Assembly: GCA_030278955.1 (NCBI GenBank)
Contig: JAOANR010000004.1
Span: 21,398,976-21,462,975, forward strand
Length of the DNA: 64,000 nt
Direction of reading: 5' to 3'
Source: Hygrophila difformis
Lineage: Eukaryota > Streptophyta > Magnoliopsida > Lamiales > Acanthaceae
Shown here: positions 20,300 through 31,816 of the stretch, piece by piece
Position numbering within the stretch: the stretch's first letter is position 1
Layout: each line of letters begins with the position of its first letter
Notes under the pieces: model-generated
Databases searched by the model: none
What the model was told of the DNA's origin: nothing
The model's input: the letters and a program-made list of their open reading frames with translations, nothing else
Position numbers and translations under genes: made by a program

Positions 20300-20548
20300 T
20301 TAGTCTTTCTTCTCCGTGGGCTGTGTGGAGGATCCGGTGGCATCTCCTGGAGGTGATGGGAACTTGCTGAGGATGGTCTTCATCATTTCGGCTTGATTGT
20401 CGAACATTCTGGCTTGACTGGCGAACACTGCTTCGAACATTTTTCTATTCTTTTCCTCATTCTCAGTCCTTTCTTGATGCTGCCTTGCTGCTTCCTTTCT
20501 GAACTCCTCTTCTCTCTCGAGCATTCTCAGCCTAAACTCTTCCTCTTT
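20300..20548 (-). CDS. C-terminal coiled-coil tail of the downstream ORF, body 2
   Basis: Identical at protein level to the body 1 tail (2460-2708) as far as I can read. It is again separated from the previous segment by a single in-frame TAG at 20549-20551. Confidence 0.6.
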   Translation of the reverse strand, partial: KEEEFRLRMLEREEEFRKEAARQHQERTENEEKNRKMFEAVFASQARMFDNQAEMMKTILSKFPSPPGDATGSSTQPTEKKD

Positions 20549-21766
20549 CTACATTTGTTTCTCGTGAGTCGAAACAATGACATCGGCCAAAGATCTGACA
20601 CTCTGCATCATTGACTCTCCCATTCTGCTCACTGCTTCTAGAGTTTGAGAATCAGCTGGATACTGAGACACAGTCGGGCTTCTGCGAGAGGGTCGGACTG
20701 GATGTCTTCGTGATAAGCTTGGAGTGGAAACATCAGTTCCAGGATGAGTGGGAGTGGGAGCAGGTTCTGTTGGCGTGACTGCAGCTTCTTCTGTTGAAGG
20801 TACCGCTTCAGTACGGTCCTTCTTCTTGCGTCCTGCTGTTGGTGTCCTAGGAGTGTATCTGGATTGAGCGTCTGATTCTTCCGGCATAATGTATGTAACT
20901 GGTTTAGTTATCCTTGTTTTTGGGACTGGGATCGGCCGGCTCATATCAATAAGATCGCTCTCTGCAAAAACTGTTAGATCTACTCCTTGGGCCTCAGAAA
21001 TTCTCCTGATGAGGTTGGGATAGCATAAAGCAGCAGCTCTGGTGCCTGTGACTTTTGTGGTCATGACATGGAAAATCTGCTCCCCCACGTTGATCTTCAG
21101 TCCATGCCAAATCTTGGCAAAACCCTTCAACATTCGACCAGATGTTTCATGTGCATGAGGGTTTGGCCTAATCTTCGACATGTAGAAGTCATAGGAGGGT
21201 TGAAACTCCAGCTTCAGGTGCTTTGCTTTGAAGGGGATTTCTCCAGTGTAGCTCTCAGCAGTAAGAGACCTAGTGATGTTGTCGTGATATTGCCTGTCAG
21301 CTGCCCTGCTTGCTCCCTTCTCGAAATGCTCAAATGTCGGAATTTCTGACCTCCAGTTGGGTGTGCCAAGGAAGTTGTTCAAGTATTCTCCAGAGATGTT
21401 TACGTCGACTCCTCGCACCCAACTTGTCTTTCGTGTGGCATTGATGTTGCAGTAGAATTCCCGAACCAATTCTGCTATCCCGGGTTCAGCGTGATGCTTA
21501 AGGAACTCAGTCCATCCGTGGTTTTCTTTTAGCCTGAGTAGCATTGGATGATCTATCAGTTCTGGACTGAATCCTTTATCAGGGACGAATACTCCAGCCA
21601 GTGCCATGTATCGTCCCGCATTCTGCTCATTCCCGTTGAACCTCCTCATTATATCAGCATCATCCCTGATGCGGAATTTTCTGAACTTCTTAGTGGACAC
21701 ACCCAGTCTGCCCCTTGAAGTTGAGTTGGCCCAATAATCAGCCGATCGCACTGATCCGGTTGATTC
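20549..21766 (-). CDS. Downstream ORF segment 3: plant-transposon-protein-like domain, body 2
   Basis: No amino-acid difference from body 1 was seen. The TAA at 21767-21769 that separates it from segment 2 is retained, showing that the stop predates the duplication. Confidence 0.7.
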   Translation of the reverse strand, partial: ESTGSVRSADYWANSTSRGRLGVSTKKFRKFRIRDDADIMRRFNGNEQNAGRYMALAGVFVPDKGFSPELIDHPMLLRLKENHGWTEFLKHHAEPGIAELVREFYCNINATRKTSWVRGVDVNISGEYLNNFLGTPNWRSEIPTFEHFEKGASRAADRQYHDNITRSLTAESYTGEIPFKAKHLKLEFQPSYDFYMSKIRPNPHAHETSGRMLKGFAKIWHGLKINVGEQIFHVMTTKVTGTRAAALCYPNLIRRISEAQGVDLTVFAESDLIDMSRPIPVPKTRITKPVTYIMPEESDAQSRYTPRTPTAGRKKKDRTEAVPSTEEAAVTPTEPAPTPTHPGTDVSTPSLSRRHPVRPSRRSPTVSQYPADSQTLEAVSRMGESMMQSVRSLADVIVSTHEKQM

Positions 21767-23296
21767 TTAGGTTCCTTCAGTTCCTGCTTGTTCTCCATCA
21801 GAGTCGGAATTCTCCCTTGGCTGTTCCCTCTGTTCAGTTTGCTCGTGCTGTTCTGATTCAACCTGTGTATTCGGTTGTGGCTCTTCCTCAGTTTGTTCCA
21901 ACTCAGTTTCTTCACCTCGTTGAGTTGCTCCCTGCTCGTGCAAATTACAAGGATATTCGGGGAATACGGAGTCTAGGAAATCTTCGTGAAGATAAGGATC
22001 ATCTACATGTTGATATTCCTTTTGTGATGCCTCGACTTCCCTCCTGATGGTCAAATCTTCGAATTCCTCCCCCATATCATCTCCTTGTTCCACAGGAATA
22101 TTGAGATCGTATTGGAGTATTTGCTGAAACGACTTGTCCTTAAAGTAGTTTTCTATGGTTTCCAAGTCCGTTCGCTTGTCACCACTACTGCTTTCAGTTC
22201 TCGCTGTTTCTTGCACTGTGGGTTGCGGTTGAGTAGTGGCTGCCGCCAGAGTTTGTGCCGCTATTTCATTCAAATCACTCGCAAGCTCGGCTAACTTCTT
22301 CTTTGACTCTTCAAGTCTTTCATTGCTCTCATGCACCATTTCCTCTATTTCCTCTGTAGGCTTCATTCCCTCCATTGCTTTCTCGACATCCGCCCTTGTG
22401 TCATTTCTGCGAGCAGTGGATCTCTTCACTTGTTCTTGCTTGTCCTTGGCCCATTCTGCTGGTTCAGCTTTCACCTTGACAGGAATAATGTCGGTTCCGC
22501 GGATTATCTGACAATCATCGTCCCCGACCTCAACCAGTATTTCAGTGTCAGCTTTCTTCTTCCTCTCCAGCTCAGTCTGCAATTTTTCAGCAGCTTTTCT
22601 ATTCTCCTCTTCCTCTCGGGCTTTTCTAATATTTTCCTCCATTTCTGCCTTCCTGGCGTCTTCTTCTGCTTTCTTGGCCTCCTCTTCAGCTGCCTTGGCC
22701 ATTTGTTCTTTCCAAAGTCGATTTTTCTCGGCCCTTGCAGCTTCCATTTTCTGTTTCCACTCCTCCGTCTCTTTTGCCATTTCGATCTCAGCCTCCTCCT
22801 TCTCCCTTCTTGCTCTTTCAGCTTGTCGGGCCTCATACTCGGCTTTCCTCTGTGCCTCAATCCTATCCATCTCAGCTTCCTCTTGAGCTATCCTTGCTGC
22901 TTCTGCATCGGCTTGCACTTGGGCCTTACGCTGTTGTTCTTTCTTGGATAACTCAATGGCTTGCTTCTTGCCTTTGTCTTTTTGCTTGGGAGGCTCATCA
23001 TAGAATTTGGGCACAGGGGGAATGATCCTTGGCTGACTCGGAGGTTCTTGGATTTTGATCTGAGGCTCAGCAGACTTTTCATACTTTTCTTTATCTGCCA
23101 ACCTTATCAGTTTTCTCTTCTTCTTGGGTGGCTCTGGTTCGGATTCAGTCTGAGAGGGTTCAGATTCGGCAGGCTCAGATTGCTCGGAGGTCAGATCAAC
23201 ATAATCGTCAATGATCTGTTCTTCATCCTCAACACTCAATCCAAATTCCGGTCCTTTGATCTTCAGAAATTTTTGGATGAATTCAGGCTCAGACAT
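21767..23296 (-). CDS. Downstream ORF segment 2: nuclear-signal coiled-coil protein, body 2
   Basis: 509 residues, apparently identical to 3927-5456, including PKKKRK at residues 57-62, the coiled coil and the acidic tail. Confidence 0.7.
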   Translation of the reverse strand: MSEPEFIQKFLKIKGPEFGLSVEDEEQIIDDYVDLTSEQSEPAESEPSQTESEPEPPKKKRKLIRLADKEKYEKSAEPQIKIQEPPSQPRIIPPVPKFYDEPPKQKDKGKKQAIELSKKEQQRKAQVQADAEAARIAQEEAEMDRIEAQRKAEYEARQAERARREKEEAEIEMAKETEEWKQKMEAARAEKNRLWKEQMAKAAEEEAKKAEEDARKAEMEENIRKAREEEENRKAAEKLQTELERKKKADTEILVEVGDDDCQIIRGTDIIPVKVKAEPAEWAKDKQEQVKRSTARRNDTRADVEKAMEGMKPTEEIEEMVHESNERLEESKKKLAELASDLNEIAAQTLAAATTQPQPTVQETARTESSSGDKRTDLETIENYFKDKSFQQILQYDLNIPVEQGDDMGEEFEDLTIRREVEASQKEYQHVDDPYLHEDFLDSVFPEYPCNLHEQGATQRGEETELEQTEEEPQPNTQVESEQHEQTEQREQPRENSDSDGEQAGTEGT

Positions 23297-23347
23297 GGCT
23301 GTGAGTTGCGCAGTCCATTTTAGTGTGAAATATCTGCCTAGGACACC

Positions 23348-24548
23348 TTAGAATCCCGTGTTATACTGCAAACGAGGTCGGTGTTCTTGACAGTGCCTTA
23401 GACCTTCTGCATCCATTTCACGTAACAGGTCGAGGAACTTCTTTTTCATCTCCGTGTACAAGGTGTCCATGATGTCCGCCTCTTTTTCCTTTAGATGTCC
23501 TAGGTCTCGGACTGGTGGAATGTTGAGAAACTCCAAACACTTGTTTTTGCCCATGACTGAGATCTGTTTCCTCTTGTGTCCTATTCTGTCCCATGATCTG
23601 TTTCGAATCATCGCGATGCATTCAGCTCTCATCAGCTCGAAATTGGGCATCCCCTTCATTGTAGTCTCTCGGGGCTCAACTGCCGGAATCCTTTGTGGTA
23701 AGAAGACTGGCATAATCTCCACATTTCCCGGAGGTATTACTACTCCCGGTCTTAGTACAGACTTCCTGATGTCCTTTTCCCATTTTCCCCATGCAATCAT
23801 GTATTCCCCCCACAGTTTCCTGACTGCTTTTGTTTTCTCAATAATCGAATCCAGCATTGGAGTGTGGTGGGCTTGTCCGTAGTTCAGTACCGCCTGGAGA
23901 GAGTCCCGGAAGTTGAATGTCATTTCAGTATGACGCTCTTTTGCACGCAATGTCAGCCATAGCTGCTCCTCCGGTCCGCAAATGGTCCCATTGTCGAATA
24001 GTTCCTTCTTGTACGTAAATGGAAAGGTCTCCGGCATGGAAAGTACACCAGTTGACGCAACTAAGTGTGGTGACGTCATGGGGGCATAATGCATTTTTAC
24101 TTCCCTTGTAATGGGTGGTTGGATGAGGACTGGATCAAAGGCTGAGGCTCTCCTATCTCCGAAGTGGATTTCAAGCATTCTGTTCCAATAAGCCTTCTGT
24201 CGTTTCATCCTCCAAACCATCCGCTCATAGTGAACTCTCGGGTCGTCAAACCGTTGATCGTACCTTGCCTCATCGAACTCTTGGTTCCAGAAGTTCCATA
24301 CATGTTGGCAAAAGTCTCTTTCGAGGCCCCTCGCTCTATCACTTCTTTCTTCCTCTGGAATCGCATTCCACCAATGGTCCTTCATTTCGAACCTCCATTC
24401 AGTCTGGTGGTCCATATTCAAGTTGTGCTCATTCCTTATGGCCACCCTATTTTCCTCTGCCTCTTTCTTCAGCCTCTCAATTTCCAAGAAGGCACGATCT
24501 GGAGTTGTCTTTGGAAGACCCATCAAGGAATCTATAATGAGTTGATCC
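23348..24548 (-). CDS. Downstream ORF segment 1 (inferred exon 2), body 2
   Basis: Counterpart of 5508-6708, with the acceptor AG at 24550-24549. Three substitutions are visible relative to body 1: Ile to Thr, Lys to Asn and Ser to Tyr. The open frame and terminal TAA are otherwise the same. Its partner exon 1 is broken in this copy, so a normal spliced product is not expected from body 2. Confidence 0.7.
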
Positions 24549-25978
24549 CTGGAGAAAATAAAAAGAGTTGGAACTATTTGTAACAAATTTTTGATAAGTG
24601 GATCCGAGTTGAAAGTCAACATCCTCACATTTTGAGCTAAGCTCTAAATGTGAGTTAATTGGTTTCTAATCGAATTTATAGAAAGAAAAACATAGAGCTG
24701 GATTGTTAAATCTAACTCTTATTGCAGCATAAATGAGGAAAGCAAGAGAGATATAAGGATCTTGGATCCAAAAAAAAAAATTTCTTGGACTATAAATAGT
24801 CTAAGATGTTTTTGGGTGGTCGAAGGACAAAAAAGAGAATATTTCGTAGGTTATTGAGCCTACGAAAGGATTTTGATTTTTATCACTTGAGAAGTGATTG
24901 AAATCAGGTGAGATAGGGGAGATAAGAGATTAATGATGAAAAGCAAATGCAAGCGACAAATTATGCAATTACTAGTATGTAACAATGGACCATGACTAAA
25001 AATAAGAATAAAAATGAAAGTAAAAGTAGACATGCATACATACAAAAGGTGATTTTTGGATTTTTATGAAAAGTGTTGACTTGTTTATTAAATGAAATTG
25101 AGGGTGTGAGTGGTCCCCCATTTGGATTTTGTTTTGGAAAGTGGGTTTTTAAGGAATAGAACAAAACATTCCTCATGAATATTCCCCACTTGTTCCAAAG
25201 TGACAAAGATCACACACTTTTAATGCAAAGAACATTCTATCATTTTGTCTTTTTATACATAAATGACTTGCCAAAAGTGTTGGAAAAATTTTGGCATGGT
25301 TTCGTCTGTACCATGTGTCCCGGATGTGCAAACATCAACTTCTAGAATTGAGTTTGCAAAGTGTGGGCAACATGTACCCGACAAAAGCATTTATTACTAA
25401 AATACTAATATAATATAACACATGCAAACATAAAGACAGACAAACAAAAATAATTTTGGTCCATAATTACTACTGTAATGCACAAAATTTTTGTCAAGCA
25501 GAACTCATGCTATACAGACATGGATTTGCAAGTGTCATTAACATGCATTTTCAGTCATCATCATCAAATATCTATCAAAACAACATAGTGACTAAGAAAC
25601 ATAATCACAGTGTTACCCCTACTCACATAAGAACACAAAATAAGAGTAAAACATCAAAATACTACTCAACAACAACAAAAACAGAATTTTTTTTTGGGGG
25701 TTTTGCAACCCCTATTTTCAAAATGAACATCCCTTAAAGACACAGAAACCTTCGAACCCTAAAATGGCAGTTTGAACTTAAAGCACGAAAAAGCCCTAGT
25801 TCACCCTACCCTGTTCTAGGTCATCCCCGCACAAGTGTGACTCATTCCGACCCTATTCCGACCATTTTCAACATGAAAAACAAAACACATTCCACCCCCA
25901 TCCCCGATTTCGCAAGGAAGATGAAGAGACAAAAACTGTAAAGTGAAACCGAGAGCGAAATCGAAAAAGAACACTCAC
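24549..25978 (-). other. Inferred intron of the downstream gene, body 2
   Basis: The same donor and acceptor as body 1 with minor length change in an A-run near 24771. The hairpin at 24624-24654 is retained. Confidence 0.65.
24624..24654. repeat. PPT-like hairpin near the 3' splice site, body 2
   Basis: Identical in sequence and position to 6784-6814. Confidence 0.75.
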
Positions 25979-26016
25979 CCCCTGCTCCCACTTGGATTAG
26001 ACGACTAAGACGCCAT
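25979..26016 (-). pseudogene. Exon 1 of the downstream gene with nonsense codon, body 2
   Basis: The ATG at 26016 and the donor are intact, but plus-strand base 26006 is T where body 1 has G (8165). This changes the fourth codon from TCG to TAG. The leader and TATA box are unchanged. The defect is specific to this copy. Confidence 0.7.
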
Positions 26017-26161
26017 TTCCGATGAGTTTGAACGGAGGAAAGATCGAAAAGTGCGACTGGTTTCGCGAGGAAGACAGTTTTTCGCGAGAGAGAACGGATG
26101 GTTTTCGGGAGAGTGAGAAGTGAAAGTGATGGAAGAGGGGGGAAAACAAGGATATATAAAG
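26017..26161 (-). promoter_or_regulatory. Internal TATA promoter and leader, body 2
   Basis: Same TATA sequence and CT-rich leader as at 8176-8320, with the palindrome cluster again just upstream. Confidence 0.6.
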
Positions 26162-26176
26162 AATATGGGAAGGAAG

Positions 26177-26698
26177 GTTCGAATTATTTCATCAATTCGA
26201 ATTAATTCGAATTGATGGTTTCTGTGAGAGATGCGAGTTATTCAGGCCTATTCGAATTAATTCGAATTGGCTTGAAAAATAAAGAAACAAAGCAAGTTCG
26301 AATTTTTGAGATCAATTCGAATTAATTCGAATTGACTCTCAATTCGAACTGGAGGTTGTGAGCAAAAACTGCACAAGATGCCTAAGTGAGCCAATTCGAA
26401 TTATTGTGGCCAATTCGAATTAATTCGAATTGGTTGAATAACTCGAATTGCTCGCTTGCTGAGGAGAATGCCTTTTGTATGCTAATTCGAATTAGTCAGG
26501 CAATTCGAATTAATTTGCAATACTTGGCCAAATAAAACATCCGAAGGTTCTGCCTTGGGTGCCAATTCAAATTTGCATGTCAATTCGAATTAATTCGAAT
26601 TGCCTGCATAATTCGAATTAACTAATCCGAGAGTGAAAATTTCCAAGGCAAAATGTCTTATGTGGTTTGTTCCAAGCAATTCGAATTAATTCGAATTT
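26177..26698. repeat. AATTCGAATT palindrome cluster upstream of the internal promoter, body 2
   Basis: Counterpart of 8336-8857 with the same unit order. Confidence 0.9.
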
Positions 26699-27150
26699 TC
26701 TTGAAATGAAAAATAAACCACATTCAAGACTTAGGAAAAATTTTTAGGTTTTCAAAAATTTATGTTCATCAAGATGAACTCAATAGCAAACATATCTACA
26801 CGGAATTAGAATCTAAAACATATTGCTTGCATAAATTAGGTTGGGTTAACAATTTTATTTTATGAATTTATTCTGGATTTTAGATTTCTCTAAATTCCAG
26901 AATTAATTTTCATTAAATATAATATTAACCCAACCGGGAACCTGGTTTTTGGAAGCTTTATCTTTCTTTTTGTTGGTTCCTCGAATTCCTGCAAAACAAT
27001 TATAAGAAAGCATTAGGTTTTCTCCAAATATCAACATCCTCACATTTAGAGTCTTAGTACTCAAAATGTTCAATTGATTTTTGGATAGTTTGTCCCAATA
27101 AAAATAGGTGGAGCAAGTAATAAATAAGTAAGTAAATATATGTATAATAT
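26699..27150 (-). other. Spacer between pol and the internal promoter region, body 2
   Basis: AT-rich noncoding spacer equivalent to 8858-9309. Confidence 0.6.
27042..27069. repeat. PPT-like hairpin downstream of pol, body 2
   Basis: Counterpart of 9201-9228 with one arm mismatch: the right arm reads CTCAAAATGT. Confidence 0.7.
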
Positions 27151-30100
27151 TTATTGAGCATAAGCCGGTTTTGTTGTCATTTGAGCTTCTTTTTCGGGGT
27201 CGAACTGCCCAAGATACTCCTTCAATCTGTGTCCATTCACTACCAGCTCTCCTTTGTCAGTTCGGATCCTGACAGCTCCACTTTCAAACACGTGCACCAC
27301 TTCGTATGGCCCTTCCCATCTGGATTTAAGCTTTCCGGGGAACAGCTTCAACCTGGAATTGAATAATAAGACATTCTGGCCAACATAGAAGTGTTTAGAC
27401 TTGATACGATGATCGTGTAACTTCTGGGTCCGCTCTTTATAAATCCTCGAGCTTTCATAAGCTTGCGCACGTATTTTCTCAATTTCATTGAGGTCCAACT
27501 TGCGCTTACTCTGAGCAACTCGTGAGTCAAAATTGAGCGTTCGTACGGCCCAGTAAGCCTTATGCTCTAGTTCTACGGGCAAATGACAGGCCTTTCCAAA
27601 GACGAGTCTGTATGGAGACATCCCAATGGGAGTCTTGAATGCAGTGCGGTATGCCCATAAAGCATCATTGAGCTTACGTGACCAATCTTTGCGAGTTGTC
27701 CCCACAGTGGCCTCGAGTATGTGTTTGATTTCGCGGTTCGAGACCTCGACTTGACCACTGGTTTCGGGATGGTAAGGCGTGCCGATCTTGTGGAGAATCC
27801 CATTTTTGCTCATAAGATTTGCAAATGCTTTATTAACAAAATGGGTTCCTCCATCTGATATGATCACCCTGGGTACACCAAATCTATTGAAAATGTTATT
27901 TTTCAAAAATTTGACGACCTGGTTGCCATCATTGGTTGGCAGTGCAACGGCCTCAACCCACTTGGAAACGTAATCGACAGCTACCAAGATGTAATGGTTC
28001 CCATCAGATGTCGGGAATGGTCCCATGAAGTCAATACCCCATACATCGAAAATCTCGAGAGTGAGAATTCCTTGTTGAGGCATCTCATTCCTCTTGGAGA
28101 TATTCCCAAGTCGTTGACATCTGTCGCAAGCTTTAACAAACGCTTTGCAATCCTCGTAAATGGTAGGCCAATAAAAACCGCACTCGAGCACCTTATGGGC
28201 TGTTCGAGTGGGGCCATGGTGACCTCCATATTCCGACTCATGGCATTTCTTAGCGATTTGATAAGCCTCGTGCTCAGTTACACATCGTCTGATAATCGAA
28301 TCTGCACAATGCTTGAAGAGATAAGGATCTTCCCAGAAGTAGTTAACTACATCTCGGTTGAACCTCGCTTTGTGGCCCCTGCTTTGAAATGGTGGGGTTA
28401 TTCCGCATGCTAAAAAGTTAGCAATATCGGAAAACCACGGACAAGGTTGATCATGAAGATGCAAGGCAAACAGTTGCTCGTCCGGAAAATTCTCATTTAC
28501 GGCTAGCTCATTTTTATCGTTTTCTAGTCGAGACAAATGGTCAGCAGCACCATTGTCTCTGCCTTTTCTGTCTTTTATTATAATGTTGAATTCTTGCAAC
28601 AAAAGTACCCACCTGATTAATCGAGGTTTGGCGTCTTGTTTGCTAAACAAGTATCTCAGCGCAGAGTGATCTGTGTACACTGTGGTTTTCGTACCAATAA
28701 GATATTGTCTGAATTTATCAAACGCAAAAACCACAGCATACATCTCCTTCTCCGTGGTGGTGTAGTTAATTTGGGCCTCATTCAGGGCATGACTTGCGTA
28801 ATGAATTACACAATGCTTCCCTTCCTTATGTTGCCCAAGAACTGCACCCACGGCGAGATCACTTGCATCACACATTACCTCGAAAGGCATTGACCAATCG
28901 GGTGGTTGCACTATTGGGGCAGAAATCAACATCTCTTTGAGCGTGTCAAAGGCTTGAACACACGCTTCATTTATTACGAAAGGATTTTCTTTACAAAGCA
29001 AGTTAGTGAGCGGCTTGGCAATTTTAGAAAAGTCTTTAATGAATCTCCGGTAGAAACCGGCATGCCCTAAGAAACTCCTAACTGCTTTTATTGAATTAGT
29101 CAATGGTAGGTTTGAGATGACTGAGACCTTAGCTCTGTCGACTTCGATACCTGCGCGCGAGATGCGGTGACCTAACACTATTCCTTCGGTGACCATGAAA
29201 TGGCACTTCTGCCAGTTCAAAACTAGGTTGGTGTCCTCACATCTTTTCAAAATTTGTGCAAGATTAGTCAAACATTCATCAAAAGTATCTCCATACACAG
29301 AGAAGTCATCCATGAAAACTTCAATGCATTTTTCGATAAATTCTGAGAAAATTGACATCATGCATCTTTGAAATGTGGCAGGCGCATTACAAAGTCCAAA
29401 AGGCATGCGCCTGTACGCAAAAGTTCCATATGGGCATGTGAAAGTGGTCTTGTCGTGATCCTCGCCAGCTATTACAATCTGATTATAGCCAGAGTACCCA
29501 TCCAAAAAGCAATAGAACTCCCTTCCGGCCAACCGCTCTAGCATCTGATCAATGAATGGCAAGGGGAAATGGTCTTTCCTGGTAGCGGTATTGAGCTTCC
29601 GGTAGTCGATGCAAACTCTCCAACCGGTCACTGGACGCGTCGCCACTTCTTCTCCTTGCTCATTAGTCGTTACACAGATCCCCCCACGTTTCGGTACGAC
29701 CTGCACTGGGCTAACCCATTTGCTATCAGAGATAGGATAGATGATACCAGCATCTAAGAGCTTGATAACTTCTTTCCTTACCACTTCATGCATATGGGGG
29801 TTCAGACGCCTTTGTGGTTGCCTTGAGGGCTTGTACTCCTCTTCCATTAAAATTCTGTGCATGCAAACAGAGGGGCTTATTCCTTTTATATCAGAAATGG
29901 TCCATCCGATTGCATGTACATATTTCTTTAGAATGTCTACCAGAGCTTTTTCTTGTTCTTGTGTCAGCTTGGCAGACACAATCACCGGTAATCTTTTATG
30001 TTCAGCGAGAAAGACGTACTTAAGATGATCCGGAAGTATTTTAAGTTCAAGCTCTGGTGGGCATTCAACGGAAGGCAGTAATTTGCGAGAAATGGATGGG

Positions 30101-30306
30101 AGAGAGAGATCAGATTTACCTTCAGGATCCTGTGTCAGTACAGGATCCACTTCCTCCTCAGCGGTGCTTTCCTCTTCCTTCGGGATGAACTCAACCCCAT
30201 CGAATTGTTCAAGGTCCCCAGAGATAGGGTCCTCGAAGTGGACAGCGTTGCAGCTCCTTGGTTGCTCCGCACCTTCAGGCTTCAGTACCTGTTTTGTTTG
30301 GCTCAT
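27151..30306 (-). CDS. pol: Pol polyprotein: reverse transcriptase, RNase H, integrase (body 2)
   Basis: 1,051 residues, same start, stop and catalytic residues as the body 1 protein. Visible changes are residue 34 (Glu to Gln) and residue 417 (Ser to Gly, in the conserved SFLGHA-FYRRF motif). Glycine is the usual residue at this point in Ty3 RTs ([14 protein letters not shown]), so body 2 probably keeps the ancestral state. It also overlaps gag-pro by 32 bases in the +1 frame. Confidence 0.95.
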   Translation of the reverse strand: MSQTKQVLKPEGAEQPRSCNAVHFEDPISGDLEQFDGVEFIPKEEESTAEEEVDPVLTQDPEGKSDLSLPSISRKLLPSVECPPELELKILPDHLKYVFLAEHKRLPVIVSAKLTQEQEKALVDILKKYVHAIGWTISDIKGISPSVCMHRILMEEEYKPSRQPQRRLNPHMHEVVRKEVIKLLDAGIIYPISDSKWVSPVQVVPKRGGICVTTNEQGEEVATRPVTGWRVCIDYRKLNTATRKDHFPLPFIDQMLERLAGREFYCFLDGYSGYNQIVIAGEDHDKTTFTCPYGTFAYRRMPFGLCNAPATFQRCMMSIFSEFIEKCIEVFMDDFSVYGDTFDECLTNLAQILKRCEDTNLVLNWQKCHFMVTEGIVLGHRISRAGIEVDRAKVSVISNLPLTNSIKAVRSFLGHAGFYRRFIKDFSKIAKPLTNLLCKENPFVINEACVQAFDTLKEMLISAPIVQPPDWSMPFEVMCDASDLAVGAVLGQHKEGKHCVIHYASHALNEAQINYTTTEKEMYAVVFAFDKFRQYLIGTKTTVYTDHSALRYLFSKQDAKPRLIRWVLLLQEFNIIIKDRKGRDNGAADHLSRLENDKNELAVNENFPDEQLFALHLHDQPCPWFSDIANFLACGITPPFQSRGHKARFNRDVVNYFWEDPYLFKHCADSIIRRCVTEHEAYQIAKKCHESEYGGHHGPTRTAHKVLECGFYWPTIYEDCKAFVKACDRCQRLGNISKRNEMPQQGILTLEIFDVWGIDFMGPFPTSDGNHYILVAVDYVSKWVEAVALPTNDGNQVVKFLKNNIFNRFGVPRVIISDGGTHFVNKAFANLMSKNGILHKIGTPYHPETSGQVEVSNREIKHILEATVGTTRKDWSRKLNDALWAYRTAFKTPIGMSPYRLVFGKACHLPVELEHKAYWAVRTLNFDSRVAQSKRKLDLNEIEKIRAQAYESSRIYKERTQKLHDHRIKSKHFYVGQNVLLFNSRLKLFPGKLKSRWEGPYEVVHVFESGAVRIRTDKGELVVNGHRLKEYLGQFDPEKEAQMTTKPAYAQ

Positions 30307-31543
30307 CAGTTACAGAGTCTATGCTCTCATCCTCACTCCTACTTTCTATTACATCAAATATGGAACAAGATCCCTCATTCGGAAACTTCTGCAGCTGTTC
30401 CATGTCAAAGGTGATTTCTTTGTCATCGACCCTCAATGTGTCTCTTCCAGATTTGGCATCAATCAGTGCACCGCCAGTGGCCAGAAACGGGCGTCCCAGG
30501 ATAAGTGGCATTTCAGAGTCCTCTTCGATGTCGAGGATGATGAAGTCAACCGGGAAAAGAACTTGACCGGTTTTGACTACCACATCCTTGAGGATTCCTA
30601 CGGGCTTTGTGATTGATCTGTCTGCAAGCTGCAACTTCATCTTGACTGGTTCAATCTCCCCGAGCCTTAGGCGAATTGCCATGGCTAAGGGCATCACATT
30701 GATGCTGGATCCTAGATCACATAACCCCATGGCCCAAGTGCTCCTCAGATTGATAGGCAATGACTTATACCAGTCCCTAGCACCACTATATAAAGAAAAT
30801 GGAAACAACATTAGCCTAATAGCATCAGGAGAGACTCCTTGATTTTTGATCGTGTCGCAGAGCTCCAGGAAGGTCTGGAGATGATCATGAGGGTCCTCAT
30901 GATTTGCACCGCAGAACTGATTGTTTTGCACCAAATTAATGAGTGCCGGTTTGAGCTCGAAATTGCGTGCGGGAAAGTGTGCTCTCCCAGGTCCATCCAG
31001 ATAGGGCTCTACTATTGGTTGCATGAAGTCTGCCGCTGCTTGCTGCCGTTGTTGATTTCCTTGTTCAGCTTGGTTCTGATACTGTTGGTGGTAATTGGGA
31101 AATTGCTGGAAGTTATGTGGATCTTGTGGGTTGTTCCGAAACTGATCTGGATTGAAAGCTTGGTTTTGGTATTGTTGGTTTGGTATGTTTTGATTTTGGT
31201 GAAATTGGTTTAGGGGTGGTGGCGGTTGTTGGTGGAATTGCTGGTATTGTTGCTAATTGGGATTTGGTAGATTCTCCTCTTCGTTGGCACGATTAGGATG
31301 TTCTACCATTCCTCCGTCAGCTCCATTACCAGGGTTATTTGGTGGTTGGTCTATGGGTAAGATTGGGGGAATGTTCTGGTTATCTGCCATGTCTGATAGA
31401 TTGCTGCTCGATGTTTCGGGTGAAGTGCGGGTCCGACGCTCCTGCTCTCTCCGTCTTCTGGCTTCTGCCCTCAGTTGGCGAGCGGTCCTTTCTATTTCTA
31501 GATCGAACGGTAGCTCCGGCAATGTGTTCCTCCTCCGTTGCAT
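30275..31543 (-). pseudogene. gag-pro: Gag-protease with shared deletion and copy-specific stop (body 2)
   Basis: Counterpart of 12434-13702 with the same capsid-to-protease deletion at about 30733. Codon 97 is TAG instead of CAG (31253-31255), a C-to-T change in a CHG context on the coding strand, as expected from deamination of methylated cytosine. Only the first 96 residues can be made from the normal start; a frame from an internal Met at 31024 covers the remaining 249 residues. Confidence 0.85.
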
Positions 31544-31672
31544 AAGCAGTTGGTATCAAGATTTTGACAGTACCTGTACAATCCCCAAGTTAGTGATGGT
31601 TTGATAGTATATACAAAAACTATCTATGAGTAAATAAGGAGTGTAATTCTCCTAGTAAACGGCGCTGCATCC

Positions 31673-31690
31673 TCCCCGGCAACGGCGCCA
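31673..31690 (-). other. Second copy of the Asp-tRNA primer-binding site, body 2
   Basis: Perfect 18-nt site equivalent to 13832-13849. Confidence 0.85.
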
Positions 31691-31798
31691 TGAAACTTTT
31701 GACAAGTTTCATGGTGCAGCCGGGGTAAACAATTCAATCTTACTAGACACCAGTGTTCAATACTTAATAAAGTATTGTTTATTACAACTGTCTGCATA

Positions 31799-31816
31799 TC
31801 CCCGGCAACGGCGCCA
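31799..31816 (-). other. Asp-tRNA primer-binding site abutting LTR3, body 2
   Basis: Perfect 18-nt site equivalent to 13958-13975, directly following the LTR3 terminus on the minus strand. Confidence 0.85.
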
